Assembly (NCBI GenBank): GCA_963995525.1
Contig: OZ023217.1
Span: 8,207,459 to 8,271,458, forward strand
Direction of reading: 5' to 3'
Origin: Escarpia spicata
Lineage: Eukaryota; Annelida; Polychaeta; Sabellida; Siboglinidae
DNA: 64,000 nt
The translations under genes were made by a program, and so were the position numbers. This document shows positions 15,137 through 41,110 of the stretch, piece after piece (the first letter of the stretch is position 1; every line of letters begins with the position of its first letter). The notes below the pieces were generated by a model. The model was given only the letters and a program-made list of their open reading frames with translations, did no database searches and had not been told where the DNA came from.

Positions 15137-15343
15137 ATGAGCCAATATTTCAAAAATGTTTATGTAATTAAAAAACCAACACTGAGGAAGGTAACATGGG
15201 ATAACCAGGTGCCTATAAACTGGAAATATTTCTATCGCGATGTTACTAACAAAGAGGAGCTGTTTGCAATGCTCTGCATTGGTTGCAATGCTCCACTAGT
15301 CAGGTTGGAAGGAAGTGTTTGCCACATCCAGTATGACCATTAG
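15137..15343 (+). CDS. 68-codon ORF, possible decayed domain fragment (copy B)
   Basis: Same frame as 8332-8538. The differences are GAC/GAT, AAT/AAC, CCA/CCT and AAT/AAC (all silent, within about 25 bases) and one CAG to CAC near the end. The frame stays open. Confidence 0.4.
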   Translation: MSQYFKNVYVIKKPTLRKVTWDNQVPINWKYFYRDVTNKEELFAMLCIGCNAPLVRLEGSVCHIQYDH

Positions 15344-15498
15344 GAACCGGGCACGCAATGAATGAATCTTGATCCTTGTGGCCTAGACATGGCCTAGTGT
15401 AGCTTGCATGTCAACCCTCCGCCATTTCGACATCGCTAAAAACTCAGTCACGGAAGAAAAAAATCTCCGTCATTTGACGGTCACCGCAAAAAAAATTC

Positions 15499-16600
15499 AC
15501 GTACAATTTTTTAAATTTTTAATTAAAAAAATCGAACGAAATTTTCGTTAGAAGCTGATGGACCTGGGCTGCATCTGCTATCTAGAAAAACTCTGTTTGG
15601 TGGACGCCTGTAAGACACTCCTGCTACCGATTGACGAACACCTTATCGACGTGTTCTATCACTTTCATAACAGGTATTTATAATCTGATTTGTGAGCGGG
15701 GCTGATGTGTTTGAATATTCAGTATTTCACGGTGACCTTGTTTGACCTTAGCTCCACACGTACTATACCGGGCAACAGCTCACACATCGTATCTCATGTT
15801 GACGGGGAGACAAAAAGCTTTCCAAAAATATATGAAATGGTGTTTTGTTATCAAATAAGTAGACATGCAGCCATTGTAATTTAAGACGTTTGCGGAAGCG
15901 CACAATTTCGAAAATTTACTACGCTCGCTACTGAGGAGATATAAACAACAATCAGGAGCTTGGTCAGAGCTAATTTGCATATTCATGCAACAAATTTGCA
16001 TACTATAAATTTTTCACTGACGTAATCATACCCAGATACCCTGAAAGCATGCGCTTGAACACATCATTTTGAGTGTTAGTATGTTTACAATTCGATATAT
16101 TCAGAAAAGTAATATATATTTTAATGGCGATAACTAATTTGCATATTAATGGGTTTATACAAAAACGCTTAAGGTGTCCGTCGGATTATTAATCTAGAAG
16201 GTTAGAAGGTAACAAAAATGCAAAAGAAAACATCGTACGGACCCCAATGCACGCATCACTGGTCAACACCCGGACTAGAACCTACTCACCGAATACGAGG
16301 TAATGCGACTCCTACAATCACCGGCGTGGAACTACGCTGTCGCCACCTAGCGAGTATCAACGAACTACAGCAACAACAGTGGTACACATCTAGGTTCGCG
16401 CGTTAAATGAAGTTGTCTGTTCCGCTTTTTATATTAATTACTATAATATTCTTACGGATAGATAAACGTGTTGAAGTTAGACCGCCAGACAAATTACGTT
16501 TAATAAACCCAAAACAGTGTTCATAATTTGATTTCTGCGAAATATAAACAAAAGCATTCAACTATAATTTTATTGGCAATATAACAGATGATAGTAGAAG
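15499..16600. other. unassigned, mostly unique sequence
   Basis: AT-rich with no recognisable exon or element. The short plus frame near 16218-16406 has no known motif. Confidence 0.45.
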
Positions 16601-16601
16601 T

Positions 16602-16735
16602 GAGAGAGGGGAGAGAGCGGGAGGGAGGGACAGAGGGAGGGAGTGAGGGTGGGAGGGAGGGAGGGAGTTTGATGTCTTGAATGGTCATCGAACAATGCGA
16701 CCGCAATGAATATGTGAACAAAACGTTATGGTTAC

Positions 16736-16824
<89 letters not shown>

Positions 16825-16892
16825 ACTCTCTTTCTCTCTCTCAATCTCTCTCTCTCTATATATATATATATATCTCTCTCTCTCTCTCACTC

Positions 16893-16948
<56 letters not shown>

Positions 16949-17053
16949 CGTCCCTCCGTCCCTCCCTCCCTCCCTCCGTCCCTCCCTCCCTCCCTCCCTC
17001 CCTCCCTCCCTCCCTCCCTCCCTCCCTCCCTCCCTCCCTCCCTCCCTCCCTCC
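16602..17053. repeat. foldback purine and pyrimidine tracts
   Basis: A GA/GGGA-rich tract (about 16602-16669) is followed about 70 bases later by (CT)n (about 16743-16944, with a short TA core near 16857-16872) and (CCCT)n with CGTCCCT variants (about 16945-17053). The first tract is complementary to the last, so the strand can fold back over about 450 bases and can also form triplex DNA. Frames through it (RERERE, PPSLPPSL) are compositional. Confidence 0.9.
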
Positions 17054-17089
17054 GGTCGGTGTTCGATGGACATTCAAGACACCAAATTC

Positions 17090-17400
17090 AGCAAACTGGT
17101 TTCCTTTACTTTAATTAGTAACAGGAAGTCTTCTGTGTTGAACGTGGGAAAATTTGACATCTTTGAACATCAACGTGCATTGCATTGAACTCAACCCGAC
17201 TCGGCCAATCAAGATTATTTTGAAACTGGATGTTTTGTTTACTATTTCAACATGCCCCAGGGTCGTACCTTCCAAATTGCGATCGTTGTTACGGGCTTAC
17301 TGGGCACAATTTGGCGGGCAGTATATATTCAACATAGTTGGTGACGTCTTAAGAACATTATATTAATTAATTAATTAGGAACAGCCGGCCTCCTATTAAA
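17090..17400 (+). mobile_element. MITE, TTAA family, degraded copy
   Basis: It shares the family core: aacaggaagtcttctgtgtt, 'gaacatcaa', 'ggatgttttgtttactattt', 'gggtcgtaccttccaaattg' and 'ggcgggcagtatatattcaa'. It ends in ggcctcctattaaa. The left end is decayed (tttccttta). Confidence 0.75.
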
Positions 17401-17833
17401 ATGTATGTACAGCGACTTTCACTGGTTAACAGGTTCGGCGGGTGTTTTGAAATATCACAATTCTCAGATTATATAACTTGAGAAATGGAAAACACGTGTT
17501 TTAAATCGCCTGTCTTCCTCGGTCGATGTCATCTCCTTGTCTTAGGACGAAAAGCAGCTGTTAGTAGGACACTAGATACATTTTGTTGTATATATAACTT
17601 AGCGTTCGTTAAAAATAATGGCCGTACATCACATGTTACATTCATAATCGTTCATGCCTAAATACTTTCGGAAATACACATTTGTTTTGTTAGAAAAATA
17701 CCCCATTTTACGACATAAACTAAACAAGGGACAGATCCAGACAAGGTGGTCGGGGGGGGCATAACACCCCATCCAATTGCACCCTCTTGAGGCTCCCCAA
17801 GATACCAACCTTGAAAAAATACCAACGCTTGAA

Positions 17834-19608
17834 GGTCCAGGAGGGACACCTTACGCTATCGCTGGCACATTCCAAAGGAAATTCCACAGGTCTACATGTG
17901 CACAGGATCCAACTATGTAAAAGGTCGCTTTTTGGTATGCATTAAAAGACAAATAAATCATGCACTGAAAACCGTTGTACAATTCCATTTATTAAAGACG
18001 TTTTAACACTTGGTGAATTCGTCAGTGTAAGCGCACTCTTGATTTAACATACAAACACGTGTGCTACCACATCTAAAATATAGCGTCTACGTGCTAGAAC
18101 ACTCAAAGATATGCATTTGTTGAGAGTCAGTTATTAGAACAGTATACGCAGGCGTCTTCAGCGTAATTTGCATACAACGGTGAAATGCGAAATGTATAAT
18201 CAATGAAAGAACGTTTTACTGTGAAATATTTCAACATTTAGATCTAATGGACAGGTTTGCTTAAGCGCATGCGTCTACCTAAATTCAAAATGGCTGCTTT
18301 CAACATTTCAGCTTGTTGATGGCCTTATCAAGTTATCAACATCAACAGTAGTCTTACATTTGCTGATTTAGCTTTAGAAAACTCTGTGATATGAATGGAC
18401 AAAAGAAACAATAGTCTGCAAACAAAGCTGCAGCAATATGGCAAATTAGCTTAATATCACAAACAAGTAGGGATAAACACACGCCATTGTTTTTGCAGTG
18501 AAGTCATCCGGTAGGAATGTAAAACGTGATATCGCCCCCGATTGCCGGGGGAGTCATTAAATACACTGCCAGTATTTCATCCTTGAGACAGGTTTTGTGT
18601 GTTCAGCGAACTTTAACGCGCACATGGCATTTTGAAGCTTGGTGGGCCCGTGCAGTTGCGCACTCTAGAGATCAATGCATATGTTACACATAACATTTTA
18701 CGTATTTGGGTGTAATGCATTGAAATTGAAAAGGCTTGTGGATTGTCATTTCTGGCCACAGAAAAAGACAAGGAAAGGGGATCTTTTTGACACAAATGCA
18801 AAATATGTTTTGGGGGTCATTTAGATATATTTTCAAAAACGGCATACTAGCAACAGGCCGCCCTAACATGACTCTGAGAGACACCATTGATAATGACACC
18901 GGTCTTAGTAGAACTTGTCTGGCTGCCCCAATGTCAGACAGAAAACTATGGAAATATCTCATCATATCACCAGAGTAAGCGAAGACATAACAACAGCAAA
19001 CAACAGCATACTGGCAGTTGTGACTCACTCACCCAAGAGAGATTCGCAACTTTCTTCGTCTACTATTACTATTTCTTCTTCTTCTTCTACAACTACTTCT
19101 CCGACTTCTATCTCCACTTCTTCGTTTTTCTTCTACCTTTTGTACTATTCATTCTTCTTATTATTATTATTCTTCGTTTTCGTTTTCTTCTTCCACTTCA
19201 CCTTCTTCATTTTTGTGACCTGGCCGTCTAGTCGGAGCAGATGACCCCTCTCTTGGGCGGAGGCTTCTTCCAGTCATGCTCGTCCATCAGCTCGTAGGTC
19301 GTCTCCTTATTCGCCTTCTTCCTCTTGTTCTTCTTCTTCTTCTTCGTCTTCTTAACCGCTCCACTGCGCAGGCTCGTCATGCTCGTCGGCGGCTCCTTCT
19401 TCATCCGAGCTCTGAATGCGGCCATCTTGACGGAGAGGCTCGAGAAGACAACAGCGATGTTGCGCCGCATCATGTGCATATCCCTCCACAGCTTGGGCAG
19501 GTCGATGACGATGAGGGTGATCAGTTCGAACATGACGAGCCCGAGACCGATCATACCGATGGTGTCGCTGCCCTCCGCGTCCACCATCTTGACGACCTTC
19601 TCAACCTT
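17834..19608. repeat. 1.78-kb tandem duplication, unit 1
   Basis: Begins at ggtccaggagggacacctta and is repeated from 19609 with only scattered changes and small indels. It contains the 3' flank and a 5'-truncated copy of the last exon of the CCP gene. The unit boundary lies inside that exon. It could be a real tandem duplication or an assembly duplicate. Confidence 0.93.
19228..19608 (-). pseudogene. 5'-truncated duplicate of the CCP gene's last exon
   Basis: From the KVEKVV stretch to the stop (TAG at 19228-19230) it matches the last exon at 21012-21415, with a few replacements (for example Thr for Lys, Trp for Gly) and one more Lys in the poly-Lys run. Its 5' end is the duplication junction: the acceptor and the first codons of the true exon are missing, and the sequence runs straight from the 3' flank of unit 2. 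Its frame is open but it has no way to be spliced in. If transcribed it would lie downstream of the true stop. Confidence 0.8.
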
Positions 19609-21011
19609 GGTCCAGGAGGGACACCTTACGCTATCGCTGGCACATTCCAAAGGAAATTCCACAGGTCTACATGTGCACAGGATCCAACTATGTAAAAGGT
19701 CGCTTTTTGGTATGCATTAAAAGACAAATAAATCATGCACTGAAAACCGTTGTACAATTCAATTTATTAAAGACGTTTTAACACTTGGTGAATTCGTCAG
19801 TGTAAGCGCACTCTTGATTTAATATACAAACACGTGTGCTACCACATCTAAAATATAGCGTATACGTGCTAGAACACTCAAAGATATGCATTTGTTGAGA
19901 GTCAGTTATTAGAACAGTATACGCAGGCGTCTTCAGTGTAATTTGCATACAACGGTGAAATGCGAAATGTATAATCAATGAAAGAACGTTTTACTGTGAA
20001 ATATTTCTACATTTAGATCTAATGTACAGGTTTGCTTAAGCGCATGCGTCTACCTAAATTCAAAATGGCTGCTTTCAACATTTCAGCTTGTTGATGGCCT
20101 TATCAAGTTATCAACATCAACAGTAGTCTTACATTTGCTGATTTAGCTTTAGAAAACTCTGTGATATGAATGGACAAAAGAAACAATAGTCTGCAAACAA
20201 AGCTGCAGCAATATGGCAAATTAGCTTAATATCACAAACAAGTAGGGATAAACACACGCCATTGTTTTTGCAGTGAAGTCATCCGGTAGGAATGTAAAAC
20301 GTGATATCGCCCCCGATTGCCGGGGGAGTCATTCAATACACTGCCAGTATTTCATCCTTGAGACAGGTTTTGTGTGTTCGGCGAACTTTAACGCGCACAT
20401 GGCATTTTGAAGCTTGGTGGGCCCGTGCAGTTGCGCACTCTAGAGATCAATGCATATGTTACACATAACATTTTACGTATTTGGGTGTAATGCATTGAAA
20501 TTGAAAAGGCTTGTGGATTGTCATTTCTGGCCACAGAAAAAGACAAGGAAAGGGGATCTTTTTGACACAAATGCAAAATATGTTTTGGGGGTCATTTAGA
20601 TATATTTTCAAAAACGGCATACTAGCAACAGGCCGCCCTAACATGACTCTGAGAGACACCATTGATAATGACACCGGTCTTAGTAGAACTTGTCTGGCTG
20701 CCCCAATGTCAGACAGAAAACTATGGAAATATCTCATCATATCACCAGAGTAAGCGAAGACATAACAACAGCAAACAACAGCATACTGGCAGTGTATTTA
20801 GTGACTCACTCACCCAGGAGAGATTCGCAACTTTCTTCGTCTACTATTACTATTTCTTCTTCTTCTTCTTCTACAACTACTTCTCCGACTTCTATCTCCA
20901 CTTCTTCGTTTTTCTTCTACCTTTTGTACTATTCATTCTTCTTATTATTATTATTCTTCGTTTTCGTTTTCTTCTTCCACTTCACCTTCTTCATTTTTGT
21001 GACCTGGCCGT

Positions 21012-33543
<12,532 letters not shown>

Positions 33544-33696
33544 CTGCAACACAACCGCAATTCAATAACAGTAAACAACAATTAATATAATATATACAAT
33601 AGTCATCACATCATCAAGACAGATAAACAAATAGTTTGTGTCGCACGTTTTAATATATATATTTTTTTCTTACGTTTACGCAGGACTTGCGAGTGT

Positions 33697-34048
33697 CTAT
33701 AAAGGAAGCCATTCAGTTCATTTACCGATTTTACCGATTAGCGGGCGAAGTAATTTGTAACAGGAAGTCTGCTGTGTTGAACATGGGAAAATGGGGCAAC
33801 ATTGAACATCAAAGGGTATTGCAGTTAATTCAGCCCGACTCGGCCGTATTGCCAATAAAGCTTGTTTTGCAAATGGATGTATTGTTTACTATTTGAATAT
33901 GCTGCGGGGTCGTATCTTCCAAATTGCGAACGTTGTTACGGGCTTACTAAAGACAATTTGGCGGGCCGTACACATTCAACATCGTTAATATAGTCTTGAG
34001 AACATTATGTTTATTATTGCATGAAAAACAACAACTGCCTCATTTTAA
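33697..34048 (+). mobile_element. MITE, TTAA family
   Basis: About 352 bp. The left end is mutated (TATAAAGGAAGCCATTCAG) and the right end AACTGCCTCATTTTAA carries TTAA at 34045-34048. Its left flank is shared, inverted, with 2606-2630, so this insertion predates the inverted duplication. Confidence 0.75.
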
Positions 34049-34754
34049 ATTGGTGTTGGTTAATTTGTCGCAAAACAGGCCTGTCATGACTCGGTCGGTA
34101 GAAAAACAATGATGGTTCCTCTATAGCGACGAGAGGATGTTTACAGTGTCTCCGCGCAGAGCTCATTAAATATGCATACGACCCGCCGCGTCACCCAAGC
34201 GTGTCGGGTGCACTAACATACGTTGATGTGCTGCGAGTGATCAGGATGCGTATATGACTGGATTTATAACTGGCTCACCGTCCCCACTCCTTACGTGTGA
34301 TTTAGTTTGGTTTAGTGATTTTAGTCTCTGAGTCTGAGACTTCTGGAATATGTATGGTTTTCGCTCGCCTTTGTGACCTCGCTAGTGTTGTAGAGCACGA
34401 GAATTCGTCAAGGCCATACATGAAGACCCACATACAAACCCAATACAAACCCAAAAATATCGTAAAATAACCCATTAACATAAGTCCAAAATACAAGTAT
34501 ACACTCTCGTGCTCGCACGCGCACGCTTGCACACATGCGCGTACTTTAAGCCTACATATGAAAAACGTCATCGAGCACAAGATGTGTAAACTTTGCTGTT
34601 ACGCAGTATAGGCGGGAATATTAACAAAATAGTATACTGTAGTTCTGCGCCGTCATCGGAAATTGAGCTATTTTCATTAGGACAATATCTGACGTCATCT
34701 CGAACAGGTTGTGCAAGGGACCTGCAGCAGCAGTAAGAAATTGCGATTAATCCC

Positions 34755-35735
34755 GACATTTCTCCCATGGAAGTACACGCCACCGGACAGACAGTGCTTC
34801 AGTGGATCCCCGCGCACAGAAACATCCCGGGAAACGAAGGAGTGGGAAGATTGACAAAGGAGGGGGAAATTTATTACGAGGAGAAGAAGATCACATACAA
34901 AGACGCAAAAACAGTCGTGTATCTGAAGGAGAAGAAGAGATGGCTGAAACAACATACAAGCTACAACAATGGGGACAACTTTTATTAGCTGGCAAGTGAC
35001 ACGGTGCGCCTGAAGACTAGACACTGCAGACTCAAACCATATGCACACCAAACTAGACAATGAAGACGCTGACATGTGACACGGCTCCATAACGGCGAAG
35101 CACCTCATATAAGATTGCCCAACACACAAAAACGAGAAGACCTGGTCAACAGAAACACAAGTAAATGAAAATGTAGTTGGCTTTTTGGAGGACCTGCGGC
35201 GCACAGCGATCTTCGTAACGAAGAACCGGAGTAACTGTCTGAGCATTCGACGAAGAAGATGATCACACCTGGGATGAACAACGAAGGTGTATTTACCAGC
35301 AACCACAACAACAGCCAACCAGCATCCATTAGTTAACTTGATTTGAGGATGGAGAGCCACACGCTGTTATTGATTACAGAGACCGACTTGCAACATCAGC
35401 GTGACGTCGCATGCGGACGCGTATTGTTGCCAGGGAAGGTCATATCAGACTTTATTGAACACATTTTGCGTACACTATTGATATATATGGCCAATACTTA
35501 TAAGGCTTACAACGGAAAATGGTATGGAATCAGTAACAGTAAGTGTTATGCCAATACAAAATGTGCCAATACAAAATGGACATGGAACTATATACTTAAT
35601 GATGGTCGACTATCGATGTATGTCGCGTATCTGTTTTTTATATTTAAAAATGTCATTGTTTTCTATGACAAATCAAACCCTGGAACATGGAAGACTATAC
35701 AATTGACATAGACCCTCCTATACTGTTTTCTTATC
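34755..35735 (+). mobile_element. non-LTR retrotransposon 3' fragment with RNase H remnant
   Basis: A plus-strand frame at 34767 reads EVHATGQTVLQWIPAHRN then IPGNEGVGRLTKEG. This is the C-terminal active-site region of a LINE RNase H (HR..GNE..GRL) followed by the usual lysine-rich helix, then stops. The downstream half matches 1356-2330 inverted, up to the 3' end at about 35735. It is a dead copy; the inverted repeat partner is 33 kb away. Confidence 0.8.
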
Positions 35736-35739
35736 TGCA

Positions 35740-36756
35740 ACATCTCTGATTAGCCTTACATGCGCATAATGTTATGTAGACATCTCCGTTTGGGCCAAAT
35801 AAGGCCTAAATCTTTCTCCCTGAGACCAATCTACTTTGTCTTTTGTACTGTCTCAAAGAACATTATTTCCAATAACACATTTCTGCATGGTTTGAATACA
35901 TATTGCTTGGCATAGGCAGCAGTAGAAGGAACCAATGGCTCATAGAGTGGGTGAATTTGAACCCTTTCGGTTGACTCCGGGTTGGTGGTATGATAATAAT
36001 AACGATGAAACGATGCAGCCGTGTCATCTATAGCAATATTGATTGCACATACCTATCTGTGGGTGCGTATATAAGGTACTAAATATTGCATGAAACGAGA
36101 ACCGACCCTGCCAGAAAGTACGCGACAAATGGATTTGTTTGGCGACTGCGATGTTACCATGGAAAATAGATGAATCATATTCTGGACATTTCAGAAGGAC
36201 AAAGGCGTCGTTCCGCTCTGTCGACTAAGGGATGGGACGACTAGTCCTATCATGACTTTAAAACGAACATTGTGCACAGCTCTGATTTTTGTCCGATGTA
36301 CTCTTCTGAAGTATGTCCAGTATACATATCGGCTGGTGCTACAGCTCAGTTTGAATCCTTTCCGTTACGTTCTGTCACCATGGGCGTGTTAAGAGAGAGT
36401 AGCCTAGGGGGGCACAAACATCCACTGGCGGACGAACCAATGGTGCATACAATGTTTCGCTCAGGCGTCGCCATAAATTCAGCTTCATTCTGGTGCCATA
36501 TGGAGATGGGGGACGGGGTACTGTTGAACAATTGTCGCCGCTGTGTTACCGTAATTTCAGTATATTGTACTGAACTGGGGCATATTTCCAAAGATCTAGG
36601 AGGGCACGGTCACGTGGGCCCATTCAAAACGCTCTAGGGCACGCCAAATTCCAAAGGACTAGTTGGCATTTGCACCCAGCCCCCCCCCCCCCCCCCCCAG
36701 ACACGCCTACGGTCATTGCCGTCTACGGCCTTGGGTCTGACTGTACAAAGATATTC
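35740..36756. other. unassigned sequence up to the second gap
   Basis: No recognisable exon or element. A C17-18 run precedes the gap at about 36680-36698. The frames at 36272-36637 have no known motif. Confidence 0.45.
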
Positions 36757-36956
36757 NNNNNNNNNNNNNNNNNNNNNNNNNNNNNNNNNNNNNNNNNNNN
36801 NNNNNNNNNNNNNNNNNNNNNNNNNNNNNNNNNNNNNNNNNNNNNNNNNNNNNNNNNNNNNNNNNNNNNNNNNNNNNNNNNNNNNNNNNNNNNNNNNNNN
36901 NNNNNNNNNNNNNNNNNNNNNNNNNNNNNNNNNNNNNNNNNNNNNNNNNNNNNNNN
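36757..36956. other. assembly gap, 200 N
   Basis: A second placeholder of exactly 200 N. Here the flanks do not repeat each other. Confidence 0.99.
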
Positions 36957-39933
36957 GAAGAAATACGCTAGATTAAGTCGATCCTGACAACAGTAAGTGT
37001 TACCGTACATCACGACAACATCCGCGAGTTTTGCAATGGTTGATTTTATAAGGTAGTTGCCTACTGGTCTTGTATATGTCCAAAATGCTAATTATTCACT
37101 ATTTAGTTTTCAGAAAATGCAACAAACGGTTGCTGCAGAGTCGAGACATAAGCTTCCACGGGATGACGAGCTTGCTAACTCATGACATAAATATTCTCGC
37201 CGGCTGCATTAATAAAACGAGCCAGTTTGAAGATAAGATTGGTCTTTGGTAGAACAATCTAACTATATTCGAGCCAGCGTATGAATGTGTGTATGTATGT
37301 GTGTGTGTGTCGGCATGTCAACGTTATTGCCTTAAATGTCTTGCACCTCGTGCACCAAGCTTTCATGGATTAATCTAAGACTCTTCAGAAAAGTAACGTA
37401 TTTATTTTTTCTAATTTCGGATGGGTTAATGATTTTTACCGGCTAAAATTAATTCGTACCTGACGTTCGACGGATGTAAATCGATTGTTCATAACGTTTG
37501 CGTATTCAAAAACGTCAAACATAAATTATTTATACGTTGAGTATCACACGAATTCTATGGTAGCATTTCGTTTTTAAACAAGTGGAAGTGACGTGATCAC
37601 AAGACGGTCAACATGCGCTCTGATGCCGCCATCCTGTCATGTGTAATATCGTACACCTTTGTTGTGTCTACCTGTCGTTCTGGTGCCCAGTTATGACGGA
37701 GATCAACGATGTTCAGATGTACCTGCAAACGCCCTGGATCGGGCTGGACAGTTGCACGAACAAGCAAGAGCTCTTGTTGTCTTCCGTTAGGATAAGCACA
37801 AAAAAGTCGTCGAGGTGGCAACAACGGAAGACACGACTTCTGCGAAGAAATCTCACAGGTAACTCATAACATATACGAGACAGACGCATAACTCATGGAG
37901 TATTGGACGTATTTAATTTAAACCGGGGTGGCTCCTACGATACGACAGGTGTATCTTAGTAGGAGTCATCTACCTCTTCGAGATTAATTTTGATGTGTCA
38001 ATTCAATTATGCATTTTTATACATATAATACTATGTAACACAAGTGAATTATGTACATGGGAAAAATAAACGTCTTCTTCTTTCTTCTTCTTCGTCTTCT
38101 CCTTGGTCGACCTCACCCGACCATCGATTCCGCCGTCAACCCACCGAAGGGTGAGGTCCGTTGTGTGAAACGTCATGTAAACAAAGTTACAAAATCAAAC
38201 GGTAGAGACGGCGGCCGGATGGACTGCGCGCGATCTCATTCAAAAATAATATATTAGTATTATTGATAATAAAATTTGGACATGAGACATCGTTCCAGAA
38301 CGTGTCGCTAAGGGGATGTTTCTCACTATGTGCGTTATAGTGATGTCGTGTGAGATGAATGTCTTCAAACTCAAGCTGTTCGCTCAAGTATGGAACAAGG
38401 GCGACTGCGTGTATCAATGTTTATGTAGCTGATTGTTACTGTCATACTGATGTAGTGATAAGGCGTTATACCTGTTACACCTGTATACTATTTGTTTGGT
38501 GCGGCATTTTTACTCATACTCACAATAGTACTTTACCTCGTTGCGCCACCGAGTACCGTTCAATACAATACCATTTAATACAATACAAACAACGTATATT
38601 GCGGCGAAATCGTCAGGGAAAACATGTTGTTAAACCATAAGATTAGGCCGTTTTAGTTGGCTCACGTTCTCCAATGGTCTACAGTTTGATCAACACAATG
38701 TGGAGCACAGGAGAATAAGAAACCATCTACAATTTCAACTTTGATATGTCCACAACAAAAAAACATCTACAATTTCAATTATTATAAAATTATATCCACG
38801 ACAAGACATGCTGACTTACCATATTTCTTCAGAGTAACACCTATTCTAATTGATGATCATTGTTACCGGTAATCGCTTTATGCCGCCGCCAACTGTCGGG
38901 CTAAAAGATTAGTGACATCGTGTTTCGGGAACGACGACGTCACGATGACTGCCGGGCGCTCAGCCAACACGGGGAGCCACAGACCGTTGGCAGTGAAGCG
39001 TAACCATGTCGCCTTGTCAACCAGATCGCTTTCTACAGGCACTGTCGTCGGCTTATGCATAATTTAGACTGACTCGCTGCACTAGTGCGCCACTCTCGTA
39101 CGTACGGTGTCACGATGTTGTCACAACTTGCACTTTCCGACCCAGCAACCCCCCCGGCCTTGTCCCGTCGCCAAATTTATTGTATATCGACCGACATTGT
39201 CAATACATCAATCTTTCGCAGACAAGATTTAAAATGTCTTTGTTTGTGCATAGTCATTTTTCTCGAAATATTTCTGAAATAATAATAATAAATATGCACG
39301 TTGCTGCCGAAGGTGATTATATAACACGAAAACAAAGTTAACAGATGGCTTTTGGCGTGGGGCTAATACCGACCCGGATTCGACATTTAATCCGGTGGCT
39401 CACATATAGGGGACCTACCCGGCCACCCACACTATTTCTTTAAAACTCTATGATTCCTATGATTAGCTCTTTCTACGCCAATCACGTTAATTTTTGCAGT
39501 ATGTAAACAAATCGTAAATAACAAGGTGTCTTTACAGTTACCCTACCGTCGCAATATATATAGCAAGGATTAGTGGCACATTGTATTTTTCTCGAGCTCA
39601 GAGAGGAGAGATTCACCCCATAAGCCATCTCAGATGTCACTAGACACATTGAACACCCAGATGGTTTGGGTATGTTTGTCGTATACCGAGCGGAAACCCA
39701 GGTATCATAGCTTCCAAGCAATACTTTATAGGACAAAAAAGAGGATCGTCACGGAAGAAGTGGAGCGACCAAATCAGACAGGACGTTGGACTCGCGGTAT
39801 TAACAGCTGCAGAACGGTGTGCTCTAGATATGACTAGTTGGAGGGATGTAACGTCCTGGAGGACGGCGAGGGGTCAGGTCAAAGTGGACTGTGCATTTGA
39901 ATCGAGTAGTCTTTATACCACATGCACTAAAGC
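36957..39933. other. unassigned intergenic sequence
   Basis: Several short open frames (for example 37639-37869, 39634-39837) lack recognisable motifs or paired splice sites. I cannot support a gene here. Confidence 0.45.
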
Positions 39934-40267
39934 AAAGGTAAAGGGAAGTTCTTATATAGCGAAGTATCCAGTTTTTAGAACTGCTCAAAGCGCTTTACAC
40001 TTTGCTCCTTGGCAGATCTGTTCAATCGACCACCACTTCAACTTTACTGGGAAGCACTCAGCCACGCTGCAATGAATACGCGAAGACTATTCGTACACAT
40101 ATACCCACCGCTGTCTATAGACAGGTACTCATTCACACAGCTGAGTGAACTGGAGCAACGTAGAGTGAACGAACCTGCTCAAAATTCGACACCGAAGCAC
40201 AGGATTCGAACCTGTGTTGTCTCTACTGAAAGTCTGACGCTCTAGGCACTGCGCCACAGTGCTCCAC
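39934..40267 (-). mobile_element. tRNA-derived SINE, full length
   Basis: About 330 bp. On the minus strand the tRNA-like head (box B GGTTCGAATCC at 40202-40212; box A region about 40245-40260) leads into the body with TGAATGAGTACCTGTCTATAG and the tail CTTCCCTTTACCTTT. The most complete box B of the family. Confidence 0.8.
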
Positions 40268-40338
40268 AGTAATACACCAATGCCCAACCTTGCCTAAAAA
40301 AAAATGTGAGAATCCATAAATGGAGAAGCGTGCGCTTG

Positions 40339-40454
40339 CGGGGAGGGAGGGAGAGAGGGAGGGAGGGAGGGAGGGAGGGAGGGAGGGAGGGAGGGAGGGA
40401 GGGAGGGAGGGAGGGAGGGAGGGAGGGAGGGAGGGAGGGAGGGAGGGAGGGAGG
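40339..40454. repeat. (GGGA)n microsatellite
   Basis: About 28 units of GGGA with an early GAGA interruption, right next to the SINE head. Confidence 0.97.
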
Positions 40455-40989
40455 GGACCGAGCATGGGTGGGGTTGTTTTGCAACATTGGTGCCGTGCGA
40501 ATTCATACGCAGTACATTCACATAGCTCTGCTCGAGCAAATTATTTGCGACACCAACACGAAATGCGACATTTTCCATCGTTTTTGTTTAATCGGTTACG
40601 CGATCTCCGCAGTGTGTCGCCACCGTTTGTCGCTGGCGAGAACGCTAGAGTCGGCATCTACGAATTTGTATTAAAGGTAGTATGGTGCTAAGTCTGTTCC
40701 TAGATTTATCAGCATTGATTTTTATATAATGCCCTTAATTCTACAATACATATGCCACTCAAATTGCGTCTAACTCGCGTGTAGCATATGGTTTTTGCCC
40801 GCGAAAAAAACGTCGGTGAACCTAACCGTTTCTGATTAGGCATCTGCAGCACGCGAAAGCGGGACAGCAACATTGGGAACAGTGGCGGGCACTCTGCACC
40901 ATACCGCCACGGAGGAAGACCGTTAAACAGTTTTTAAATTAATCAGACGTCATCTTATGCGAGAGAACTGCCCAGTTACAGCGATCCAA

Positions 40990-41110
40990 ACAACAGTCTT
41001 GTTGACTCGAATCGCAAGGACTCGACTCGAGTCCAACTCGAGTCGCACATTTCAGTGACTCGGCTCGGACTCGACTGCGAAATGGCTCGGACTCGACTCT
41101 ATCCAATGAG
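40990..41110. repeat. palindrome-rich GACTCGA repeat
   Basis: The motif ACTCGA/TCGAGT occurs many times, including the near-palindrome ggactcgactcgagtcc at 41018-41034. A looser version recurs at 48590-48690. It may be the end of an interspersed DNA element; the boundaries are unclear. Confidence 0.5.

Noticed and set aside
16521..17118. Arg/Glu- and Ser/Leu/Pro-repeat ORFs
   Set aside because: Products of (CT)n and (CCCT)n tracts.
18684..19028. Minus-strand ORF of 114 codons in duplication unit 1 (and 20459-20740 in unit 2)
   Set aside because: It differs in length between the units and lies in the 3' flank of the CCP gene, with no motif or splice support.
34695..35360. Minus-strand ORF of 221 codons
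   Set aside because: Antisense to the plus-strand RNase H-type LINE fragment.
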